Below, piece after piece: positions 42,421 to 49,815 of a stretch of 64,000 bases of DNA. Within the stretch, counting starts at the first letter, position 1. Each line of letters starts with the position of its first letter. The position numbers and the translations under genes were made by a program. The stretch is from Catellatospora bangladeshensis (GTDB lineage Bacteria > Actinomycetota > Actinomycetes > Mycobacteriales > Micromonosporaceae). The notes beneath the pieces were generated by a model. It saw nothing but the letters and a program-made list of their open reading frames with translations. It was not told the DNA's origin and searched no databases. The DNA is taken from contig NZ_BONF01000010.1 in assembly GCF_016862575.1 (NCBI RefSeq), forward strand, positions 1 through 64,000, in the 5' to 3' direction.

Positions 42421-43155
42421 ATGAGAAAACGGATCGTCCTACCCGTCCTGTCCATCTTCACCGTCCTGGCGTCCGGTCTGGTCGCCACCCCCGCGAGCGC
42501 CCACGGCTACATCTCCAACCCGCCGAGCCGGCAGGCGATGTGTGCCCAGGGCAGAGTCACCGGCTGCGGTGACATCGTGTGGGAGCCGCAGAGCGTGGAG
42601 GCCCCCAAGGGCTCCATGCAGTGCAACGGCGGCGGCAGCCGGTTCGCGGTGCTCAACGACAACACCAAGAACTGGCCGGCCACCTCCGTCGGCAACAACG
42701 TCTCGTTCAACTGGGTGCTCACCGCCCGCCACCGCACCAGCACCTGGGAGTACTTCGTCGGGAGCACCCGCATCGCGGTGTTCAACGACAACGGCGCCCA
42801 GCCTGGCGCGACGGTCTCGCACAACGTGAGCCTGGGCGGACGCACCGGCCGGTTCACCGTGCTGGCCCGGTGGAACGTCTACGACACCGCGATGGCGTTC
42901 TACTCCTGCGTGGACCTGCAGGTCGGCAGTGGTGGCGGGGGCGGCACCCCGACTCCGCCGCCGCCCTCCCCCACGCCTCCGCCGCCGTCGCCCACCCCGC
43001 CGACCAACCCCGGCGGGACCTGGGCGGCCGGCACGTACTACGCCGTGGGCGCGACCGTGACCTACGGCGGGGCGACCTACCGCTGCCTGCAGGCGCACAC
43101 CGCGCTCGCCGGCTGGGAGCCGTCCACCACCCCCGCGCTCTGGCAGCGCATCTAG
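42421..43155 (+). CDS. Secreted AA10 lytic polysaccharide monooxygenase with CBM5/12
   Basis: A 244-residue secreted enzyme. Cleavage after ASA exposes His28 as residue one of the mature protein (HGYISNPPSRQAMC), the copper-binding N-terminal His of all AA10 enzymes. A second copper ligand is the His in TARHRTSTW, and AMAFYSCVDLQV carries the axial aromatic residue. A Pro/Thr linker leads to a CBM5/12 chitin-binding domain (WAAGTYYAVGATVTYGGATYRC and AGWEPSTTPALW). LPMOs oxidatively break crystalline chitin or cellulose, making ends for the GH18 and GH5 enzymes encoded in the window. AGGAGGAG precedes ATG 42421. The upstream AT-rich region 42285-42340 is probably the promoter, but no -35/-10 pair is clear. 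Confidence 0.93.
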   Translation: MRKRIVLPVLSIFTVLASGLVATPASAHGYISNPPSRQAMCAQGRVTGCGDIVWEPQSVEAPKGSMQCNGGGSRFAVLNDNTKNWPATSVGNNVSFNWVLTARHRTSTWEYFVGSTRIAVFNDNGAQPGATVSHNVSLGGRTGRFTVLARWNVYDTAMAFYSCVDLQVGSGGGGGTPTPPPPSPTPPPPSPTPPTNPGGTWAAGTYYAVGATVTYGGATYRCLQAHTALAGWEPSTTPALWQRI

Positions 43156-43225
43156 CACCGCCCACCCGGCTCGCGGCCGCCCGGACCGCGAGCCGGGGTC
43201 CCCACCTCACCGTCGAGGAGAGACG

Positions 43226-43825
43226 TTGAAGCGCTTTCTGGCCCTGGCCGCCGTCGCCGCGCTGCTCGCCGGGTGCGACGCGCCGCCCGGGGTGGCCACC
43301 GCCCCGGCTCCGGCCGCCTCCCCGGCCGGGTCCGCGCCGCCCGCCGTGAACGAGTCCGGCGGCCACAACGCCACCGACGTGATGTTCCTGCAGATGATGG
43401 CCGCGCAGTACGCCCCGGCCGCCGAGCTGCTCAAGGTCGCCGCCGAGCGCAGCCGCAACCAGCAGGTGCGCGACCTCGCCGCCGCGATGGACGTCACCCA
43501 GGCCGACGAGCTGAAGACGGTGCAGGGCTGGCTCACGGGCTGGCAGGAGCCGCTCGTCCCCGACGCGAACCCCGACGTGCACGCCGCGCACGGCGGGCTG
43601 CCCGCGACCGGCGCCGAGGAGGTCAAGGCGCTGCGCGCGGCCAAGGACGCCGACTTCGATCAGGTCCTGCTCAACCTGCTCATCGGCCACCAGCACCAGG
43701 CCGTCGAGTACGCCCGGCTGGAGCTGTCCGGCGGCGCAAACCCGCAGGTGCTGGAGTTCGCCACGCGCGTCGACTCCTCCCGCACCGCCCAGGTCAAGAT
43801 GATGCTGGAGCTGGTGTCCGGGTAG
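43226..43825 (+). CDS. DUF305 lipoprotein
   Basis: A 199-residue lipoprotein: signal with lipobox LLAGC, a Pro/Ala-rich linker, then a DUF305 helical domain. DUF305 proteins usually contain two copies of a His-rich MxxHHxxA motif. Here the first copy reads MFLQMMAAQYAPAAEL, with the His pair lost, and the second LLIGHQHQAVEYA keeps two His residues. TTG at 43226 follows GAGGAGAGA. It is 70 bases downstream of the LPMO gene. The family is linked to metal handling and iron or copper stress, and the copper-dependent LPMO next door makes copper handling a reasonable but untested guess. Confidence 0.85.
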   Translation: MKRFLALAAVAALLAGCDAPPGVATAPAPAASPAGSAPPAVNESGGHNATDVMFLQMMAAQYAPAAELLKVAAERSRNQQVRDLAAAMDVTQADELKTVQGWLTGWQEPLVPDANPDVHAAHGGLPATGAEEVKALRAAKDADFDQVLLNLLIGHQHQAVEYARLELSGGANPQVLEFATRVDSSRTAQVKMMLELVSG

Positions 43826-43831
43826 GGGCAC

Positions 43832-45052
43832 TCACAGCCGCGCCCGGCGGGCCGCCTCGGCCGACCATTCCAGCAGCATCAGCGTGGCGTCGTCGCGCGG
43901 CGGCCCCTGCTGGAACGCCGCCACCCGGTGGGCGAGCCCGCGCAGCGTCTCCGGCGCGGGCGTGTCCGCCTGCGCGGCCCGCTCGGTGAAGTCCACGAGC
44001 CGCTCCACGCCGAACACCTCACCCGCGGTGTTGCGGGCTTCGACCACCCCGTCGGTGTACAGCAGCAGCCGGTCACCCGGCTCCAGCACCTCCTCGCCCG
44101 GCACCGGCTCGCCACCGGAGAGCCCGAACGGCAGCCGCCGGCCGCCGGTCAGCTCGCGGACCGCCTGGTGGCGGCGAAGCAGCAGCGGAAACGGGTGCCC
44201 GGCGTTCACGTAGCGCATCCGGCCGCTGTCCAGGTCGAGCTCGCACAGCACGGCGGTGACGAACGACTTGTCGCCGAACTGCTGCATCAGCGTGCGCTCG
44301 GCCTCGCGCGCGGCCGCGTAAAGACCGAAACCGGCGCGTCGGGCCGCGCGCAACGCCGCCAGCGTCACCGTCGTCAGCAGCGACGCCGACAGACCCCGGC
44401 CCATGCCGTCCAGCACCGCGAACCAGGCGCTCGAGTCGTCGAGGGCGTAGTCGAACGCGTCTCCGCCGACGTCGTAGTGCGGCTGCAGGATCGCGCTGAT
44501 CACCAGCCGGTCCGTGGTGAAGGTCTGCGGCGGCAGCGACGCCAGCAGCAGCTCCCCCGCCACCGACATGCGGCGGGTCCGGCGGACCCGGTTGAGCGAG
44601 TCGCCGTACGGCATCTTCACGGCGATCAGGTGACCGACCAGGTTGACGTAGCTCTCGCACCACTCCTGCAGCGCGGCGACGTCGCAGTCCTCCCGGTGGA
44701 TCACCAGGTCGGCGACGCCGAGCCGCTCGGTGCCGTCGATCAGCGGCACCCACAGCCTGGCGGCGCCGCCGGGCGCGGTGGCGTGATGCGTGTTCACGGT
44801 GGTGAAGGCGCGGCCGGGCAGGGTGCCGTCGACGCCGAGCGGCTCGGGCAGCGGCTTGCCGGGCTCGGGCAGCGGGTGCAGATGCACCTGCTCCTCGTCG
44901 ACCAGGTAGCAGGTGATCTCCAGGCCGAGCGGGCGCAGCGCGGCACTCACGCTGGCCGCCACCTCGTCGCCCTGCGCGCGCTGGATCAGGTGCAGCAGGT
45001 CCAGCAGCGCGGCGTGCCACGGGTCGTACTGCATCTGCCCCATGATCGCCAT
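43832..45052 (-). CDS. GAF-SpoIIE PP2C-type serine phosphatase
   Basis: A 406-residue signalling protein. The N-terminal 160 residues form a GAF-like sensor region (ITCYLVDEEQVHLHPLPEPGKP). The C-terminal domain is a PP2C/SpoIIE phosphatase: QPHYDVGGDAFDY, LDGMGRGLSASLL, VNAGHPFPLLLRR, LLLYTDGVVEARN and GPPRDDATLMLLEW are the Mn/Mg-binding motifs. Such proteins dephosphorylate anti-anti-sigma factors to switch on a stress sigma factor. ATG 45052 follows GGAGG by eight bases; an ATG at 45097 lies upstream without a ribosome site. No anti-sigma antagonist gene is nearby. Confidence 0.9.
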   Translation of the reverse strand: MAIMGQMQYDPWHAALLDLLHLIQRAQGDEVAASVSAALRPLGLEITCYLVDEEQVHLHPLPEPGKPLPEPLGVDGTLPGRAFTTVNTHHATAPGGAARLWVPLIDGTERLGVADLVIHREDCDVAALQEWCESYVNLVGHLIAVKMPYGDSLNRVRRTRRMSVAGELLLASLPPQTFTTDRLVISAILQPHYDVGGDAFDYALDDSSAWFAVLDGMGRGLSASLLTTVTLAALRAARRAGFGLYAAAREAERTLMQQFGDKSFVTAVLCELDLDSGRMRYVNAGHPFPLLLRRHQAVRELTGGRRLPFGLSGGEPVPGEEVLEPGDRLLLYTDGVVEARNTAGEVFGVERLVDFTERAAQADTPAPETLRGLAHRVAAFQQGPPRDDATLMLLEWSAEAARRARL

Positions 45053-45157
45053 CCCCGTCGCCTCCGCCGCGATCGGGCGGAGGCGCTTTGTCATCATGTA
45101 CGAAAAATGTCGTTCCCGGCTTCTATCCGCACAAAACGTGTGGCGCGCGGTGTACGG

Positions 45158-46429
45158 CTAGAGGCAGGGGCTGCGGACGAACCCGCGGGCGGTCTTCGCG
45201 GTGCGCCCGTCCGCGGCCACCGCCTCCACCCACCACTCGGCCGGATCCTTGAGCAGCACCTTCGTCACCTCGCCGGAGCGGGGGCCGGTCGCCTCGATCG
45301 GCAGGCTGCGCCGGGGCCAGGAACCCTCGATCCAGTGCAGCCGGGCACTGCCGAAGTCCGCCGAGGTCACGATCTCGACGTGGAGCTTGTAGGTGTTGCT
45401 CGCGGTCGTACAGGTGGCCGCCTTGTCGGTGACGGCCACGGTGAAGGCCGCCACCGGCGACGGGAGCGCCCTCGACGATTCGCGCACCTTCACGCCCGGC
45501 CCGCCGGGCGAGCCGACCGCGGGCTGCGGGGTCGGGAGCGCCGAGGGTGAAGCCTGCGAGACGATGCTGAACGCCGAGGGGCTGCCGGAGGAGACCCGCT
45601 CATCCCTGCCCGCGGCCAGCGCCAGTGCCCCGCCCAGCAGCGCGACGGCCAGCACCGGCACCACGACCTTGACGAGCCGCCGGCCGGACTGCGGCCTCGG
45701 GCGCGGCGGCGGTGCCGAGAGGAACCGCGCGGGGTCCATCGCCGAGACCGCGACGAACGGCAGCGACGCGTAGCCCGCCAGCAGCGACGCGGGGCTGGCC
45801 AGCACGCCGCGGCGGGTCGCGCAGCGCTCGCAGGCCTCGCTGTGGCGGCTGATCCGCTTGCGGGTCAGCGGGTCGAGCCGGCCGTCCCAGCCGTCGAGCA
45901 GCCCCGCCAGCTCGGGGCAGTCCACCCTGCCGTAGCGGGCCAGCAGCAGCGCGCCGATCGCCCGTTCCAGCTGGCCGCGGGCTCGGGACAGGCGCGCGTG
46001 CACGTGGTTGACCGGCAGGTCGAGCACGACGCTCAACGTGGCCGGGGACAGGCTGTGCCGGATCGCCAGCTCGACGATCTCCCGGTCGGCCTCGCCCAGG
46101 CCGGACGCGGCCGCGTGCACCAGCTCCCGCACCTCGGCGGCGCGCACCGCCGCGGCCGGGTCGTCGAGGGTGCCGGCCGGGGTCTCGTCGAAGTCGAAGG
46201 CGACCTGCCTGCCGCGTACCCGCTGCTGGGCTCGGCAGTTGTTGCGGGCGACGGCGTAGAGCCACGCCTCGAACCGGGCGGGGTCGCGCAGCTGGTGCTG
46301 CTTGGCCGCGACGGTGAGGAACGCGTCCTGCACCGCGTCGGCCGCCGCGTCGCGGTCGCGCAGCAGCGCGGTGCAGTACGCCAGCAGGCGGGGCGCGTAG
46401 GCGCGGTAGGCCTCGTCCAGATCCTGCAC
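45158..46429 (-). CDS. ECF-type sigma factor fused to a zinc-finger and membrane-anchored tail
   Basis: A 423-residue protein. Region 2 (AYRAYAPRLLAYCTALLRDRDAAADAVQDAF) and region 4 (LGEADREIVELAIRHSLSPATLSVVLDLP with HVHARLSRARGQL) form an ECF sigma factor. After it comes CPELAGLLDGWDG and HSEACERC, a zinc-binding anti-sigma-like (His-x3-Cys-x2-Cys) domain. A membrane segment LVKVVVPVLAVALLGGALALAAG and an outside domain of about 150 residues follow. Normally the anti-sigma factor is a separate gene; here both parts share one chain, which implies the sigma part must be freed or work at the membrane. GTG 46429 follows GGGAG by nine bases. Confidence 0.85.
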   Translation of the reverse strand: MQDLDEAYRAYAPRLLAYCTALLRDRDAAADAVQDAFLTVAAKQHQLRDPARFEAWLYAVARNNCRAQQRVRGRQVAFDFDETPAGTLDDPAAAVRAAEVRELVHAAASGLGEADREIVELAIRHSLSPATLSVVLDLPVNHVHARLSRARGQLERAIGALLLARYGRVDCPELAGLLDGWDGRLDPLTRKRISRHSEACERCATRRGVLASPASLLAGYASLPFVAVSAMDPARFLSAPPPRPRPQSGRRLVKVVVPVLAVALLGGALALAAGRDERVSSGSPSAFSIVSQASPSALPTPQPAVGSPGGPGVKVRESSRALPSPVAAFTVAVTDKAATCTTASNTYKLHVEIVTSADFGSARLHWIEGSWPRRSLPIEATGPRSGEVTKVLLKDPAEWWVEAVAADGRTAKTARGFVRSPCL

Positions 46430-46454
46430 GAGTTCATTCTCCCTCGTCGATGGC

Positions 46455-46486
46455 GGTGCCGGACCCCTCACGCGGGGCCCGGCACC
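46455..46486 (-). terminator. Hairpin between two minus-strand genes
   Basis: GGTGCCGG...CCCC and GGGG...CCGGCACC pair over 12 bases with one mismatch and a six-base loop, just after the stop of the serine-hydrolase gene (46499). Confidence 0.6.
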
Positions 46487-46498
46487 GTCGGATGGGCG

Positions 46499-48439
46499 TC
46501 AGACGAGCATGGCTCCGATGGCCTCGGCGATGGCCTTGGCGCTGGAGTTCTTGGTCAGCTCCTCCCGGTTGATCAGGACGGCGATCTGGATGTCCTCGTC
46601 GGGGTACGCGATCAGGTAGGCGTCGGCGCCGTCGGCCTTGCCGTCCTTGGTGATCTTCACCTGGCCGTTCTGGCTGCCCAGGGACCAGCCGTAGGCGTAG
46701 TTCGTCCACGGCGTGCCGGTCCAGATGTAGTCGGGGTCGTCGACGATCTGGCCGGTGCCCAGCGCGTGGGCGAACTTCGCGAGGTCGCCCGCGCTCGACC
46801 AGACACCCCCGCCGAACAGCGCGAACGTCTTCTGCGACGAGTGCAGGTCGAGCTCGGTGTTGGTGGCTCCGGCGTACGCCTTGGCGGCCCGGATCGACGG
46901 GTCGTCCAGGTTCTCGCCGACCATCTCCTCCAGGCCGAGCGGCTCGGCCAGCTCGTTCTCCAGCAGTTGCGCGCTCGTCTGCCCGGTGGCGGCCTGCATC
47001 GCCCGGCCCAGGGCGCCGGACGCCTGGGTGCTGTAGTGGTAGGTGCCGGGCACACAGACGAGCGGGTCGCCGCTGTACAGGCCGAAGGCGTCGGCGTCGG
47101 ACTCGTACCTGGTGGTGGCCATCTCCGCGTCGGCGTCCTGCTGCGCCTGCTGCTCGGCGGGGTCGGTGTACGTTTCCTTGCTCGCGTACCAGCGCACGCA
47201 GCCGCGGTTGCTGGCCAGCATCTCCAGCGTGACCGGGTCGTAGTCGTCGGCGAGCCCGTCGATCCAGGTGTTCACCGGGTCGTTCACGTCCAGGTCCCAC
47301 AGCTCCGGGTGGTCGGCCAGCTTCAGCAGCAGGGCGCCGCCGACGGCCTTGCTGACCGACGCGGTGCGCAGGACGTGCTCGGAGTCCATCAGGATGCCGT
47401 TGCCGATGTCGGCGTACCCCCACCCTCGCTTGTAGAGGAACTCGCCGTCGCGCATGACCGCGACGCTGACGCCGGGAATCGCGTCGTCGTCCATCTGGTC
47501 CTTGACGATGTTGTCCACCGGGATGCGCAGGTCCCAGTTGTAGCGGTCGTCGTTCTGCCGCCAGGTGGTCATGTGGTGGACCTTGCCGTCCGCGCCGACG
47601 TAACGGCCGTTGAAGATCTGCCGCAGGCCGAGGTCGGCGAGGCTGTGCCACGAGTTGCCGTAGTCGGTCTCGGTCTTGAGGATGCGGGAGGCCCAGGTGC
47701 GGCCGTTGGCGTTCTCCCACCAGAGGCCGCCGAAGACGTTGCTGGCGGAGTCCAGGGAGATGGTCCGGAAGCCCGTGCTGCCGTACGTGTCGTCGACCGC
47801 CAGGAACTGGGCGTAGGTCAGGTCGGCGCGCAGCCGCCAGTCGAGCCCCTCGGGGTTGTCGAGCATGACCACGGAGTAGCGGGTGCCGCCCGACGCCGAG
47901 TGGATGTCGAAGTCGATCGGCAGGCGCCCGCGCTGCCTGTGCTCGGCGACGAAGGTGTTCAGCTCGGCCAGGGTCATCGCGAACTTGGACGTGTACCAGC
48001 CCAGACCCTCCAGGTTCGCGACCCAGACGGCGCCGACGTAGGTGGTGCCCTGATAGGCGTACACCTCGCGGTCGACCAGGCGCAGGCCGCGCTTGACCGC
48101 CGCGGCGTTCGCGGTCGCGTACTCGGCGGTGGTCATGACCGTGTCGGCCATCCAGTCCCTGCCGTCCAGGTTGCGCTGGGCGGCGCCGCCGAAGCTCAGC
48201 TTGCCGCCGTCGAACGCGTCGACCTCGATGTCGACGGGCAGGAAGCCCCTGTCCCACCAGTCCAGCAGGATGGCGTCGAACTCGGCGATGTCCTTGTCGT
48301 GGTAGCTGTACCAGCTCACCTCGTTCGGGTCGAAGACTGCGGACGGCTGGCCCGGGTGGGCGGTCGCGGGCGCGGCGGCCCCGACGGCGGCGAGGAGCGC
48401 CGCGACGCAGACGGCGACGAGCAGTTGTAGGCGTGTCAT
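46499..48439 (-). CDS. Secreted serine hydrolase with BTRD1 repeats (polyglycine-hydrolase-like)
   Basis: A 646-residue exported protein. After the signal peptide come tandem repeats of about 50 residues with alternating W and Y (EVSWYSYHDKDIAEFDA, WVANLEGLGWYTSKF, LDWRLRADLTYAQFL), the bacterial tandem repeat domain 1. The second half is a class C beta-lactamase fold: SVSKAVGGALLL (Ser-x-x-Lys), YHYSTQASG (Tyr-x-Ser replacing the usual Tyr-x-Asn), and a late KADGADAYLIAYPDE. Polyglycine hydrolases of pathogenic fungi and their bacterial relatives have exactly this repeat-plus-hydrolase layout and cut glycine-rich linkers in plant chitinases. The substrate here is untested. Divergent from the SGNH esterase, sharing a promoter region with a palindrome at 48483. 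Confidence 0.83.
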   Translation of the reverse strand: MTRLQLLVAVCVAALLAAVGAAAPATAHPGQPSAVFDPNEVSWYSYHDKDIAEFDAILLDWWDRGFLPVDIEVDAFDGGKLSFGGAAQRNLDGRDWMADTVMTTAEYATANAAAVKRGLRLVDREVYAYQGTTYVGAVWVANLEGLGWYTSKFAMTLAELNTFVAEHRQRGRLPIDFDIHSASGGTRYSVVMLDNPEGLDWRLRADLTYAQFLAVDDTYGSTGFRTISLDSASNVFGGLWWENANGRTWASRILKTETDYGNSWHSLADLGLRQIFNGRYVGADGKVHHMTTWRQNDDRYNWDLRIPVDNIVKDQMDDDAIPGVSVAVMRDGEFLYKRGWGYADIGNGILMDSEHVLRTASVSKAVGGALLLKLADHPELWDLDVNDPVNTWIDGLADDYDPVTLEMLASNRGCVRWYASKETYTDPAEQQAQQDADAEMATTRYESDADAFGLYSGDPLVCVPGTYHYSTQASGALGRAMQAATGQTSAQLLENELAEPLGLEEMVGENLDDPSIRAAKAYAGATNTELDLHSSQKTFALFGGGVWSSAGDLAKFAHALGTGQIVDDPDYIWTGTPWTNYAYGWSLGSQNGQVKITKDGKADGADAYLIAYPDEDIQIAVLINREELTKNSSAKAIAEAIGAMLV

Positions 48440-48482
48440 GCCGGCATGAGTGCCGAGCGCCGCGCGGACCAACACTTCTGCG

Positions 48483-48500
48483 GTGTCGGCTGGCCGACAC
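48483..48500. promoter_or_regulatory. 18-base palindrome in a divergent promoter region
   Basis: GTGTCGGC-TG-GCCGACAC is a perfect palindrome between divergent genes starting at 48439 (-) and 48624 (+), close to a TTGACA at 48519-48524 on the plus strand. Likely an operator controlling one or both exported hydrolases. Confidence 0.55.
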
Positions 48501-48623
48501 GTCCACAAACGACCGGGCTTGACATACCAATCGATAGTTCTCAAACTCTGTGACGGACATCGTTGTCTGCGTGAACGGCGTCACGCGAGCCCTGGACATC
48601 CGACTCTGCCCGAGGGGACCGCC

Positions 48624-49733
48624 ATGCGCCGAGATCGCCGCAGACTGCCCGTATCCGCCGCCTTGCTCACCGCCTGCGTCCTGGCCCTGCTGCCCGGCGC
48701 CCCGGCCCACGCCGAGTCCAACGGCGGCGTCCGCATCATGCCGCTCGGCGACTCCATCACCGACGGGTTCAACGTGCCCGGCGGCTACCGGATCAACCTC
48801 TGGCAGCGGATGGCCGCCGCCGGGCGCACCGTCGACTTCGTCGGCTCCGGGTTCAACGGGCCCGCGGCGCTCGGGGACCACGACCACGAGGGGCACTCCG
48901 GCTGGCGCATCGACCAGCTCGACGCCAACATCGTCAACTGGATGCGGGCGTACGCGCCGCGCACCGTGCTGCTGCACATCGGCACCAACGACGTCGGCCA
49001 GAACTACGACCTGCCCAACGCCCCGGCCCGGCTGTCGGCGCTCATCGACAGGATCCGCCTGCTCGGCCCGCAGACCGAGATCTTCGTCGCCCAGGTCACC
49101 CCGCGCAGCAACCCGACCGAGGAGGCGCGCTCGCAGACGTTCAACGCCGCCGTCCCCGGCATCGTGGCGCAGAAGGGCCCCCGCGTCCACCTGGTCGACA
49201 TGCACTCCCCGCTCACCCTCGCCGACCTCGCCGACGGGCTGCACCCCAACCAGGCCGGCTACGACAAGATGGCCGCCACCTGGTGGACCGCGCTGCAGTC
49301 GGTGCCCGGCAGCCTGAGCCACGTGGGCGTGCCGCCGGTCGGCTCGGCCGTGCTGCTGTCCAACCCGCTGTCCAACCGCTGCGTGGACGACTCCGGCACC
49401 GGCACCGCCGGGCCCGGGTCCCAGGTGCACCTGTGGGACTGCCACGGCGCCGCCAACCAGCGCTGGACCCGCACCGCCGCGGGCGAGCTGCGCATCTACG
49501 GCGACCGTTGCCTGGACGTGAACGGCAACGGCACCGCCGACGGCACGAAGATCCAGGTGTGGCCGTGCAACGGCACCGCGGCGCAGCGCTTCACCGTCAA
49601 CGCCGACGGCACCATCGTCGGCGCGGGCTCGGGCAAGTGCGTGGACGCCCGCTCCTCCGGCACCGCCAACGGCACCATCATCCACCTGTGGACCTGCAAC
49701 GGCACGAACGCCCAGCGCTGGTTCGCCCGCTGA
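48624..49733 (+). CDS. Secreted SGNH-family esterase with ricin-type lectin tail
   Basis: A 369-residue exported enzyme. Signal peptide, then an SGNH/GDSL hydrolase: block I MPLGDSITDGFN (Ser), block II around GYRINLWQRM, block III IGTNDVGQNY (Asn), and block V DGLHPNQAGYDKM (Asp and His). A ricin-B lectin domain of three copies follows (ANQRWTR, AAQRFTV, NAQRWFA). Enzymes of this layout remove acetyl groups from xylan or cellulose-linked polysaccharide. ATG 48624 follows GAGGGGA. A hairpin at 49755-49790 ends the gene. Confidence 0.92.
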   Translation: MRRDRRRLPVSAALLTACVLALLPGAPAHAESNGGVRIMPLGDSITDGFNVPGGYRINLWQRMAAAGRTVDFVGSGFNGPAALGDHDHEGHSGWRIDQLDANIVNWMRAYAPRTVLLHIGTNDVGQNYDLPNAPARLSALIDRIRLLGPQTEIFVAQVTPRSNPTEEARSQTFNAAVPGIVAQKGPRVHLVDMHSPLTLADLADGLHPNQAGYDKMAATWWTALQSVPGSLSHVGVPPVGSAVLLSNPLSNRCVDDSGTGTAGPGSQVHLWDCHGAANQRWTRTAAGELRIYGDRCLDVNGNGTADGTKIQVWPCNGTAAQRFTVNADGTIVGAGSGKCVDARSSGTANGTIIHLWTCNGTNAQRWFAR

Positions 49734-49754
49734 CCCGCTCCCCACGTGTCGAAC

Positions 49755-49790
49755 GCTCCCGCCACGCCGCTGCGACAGCGTGGCGGGAGC
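49755..49790. terminator. Two-way hairpin terminator
   Basis: GCTCCCGCCACGC (49755-49767) and GCGTGGCGGGAGC (49778-49790) pair perfectly with a ten-base loop, between genes ending at 49733 (+) and 49816 (-). Confidence 0.75.
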
Positions 49791-49815
49791 ATCGATCACC
49801 CTGCGGAGAAGCCGG

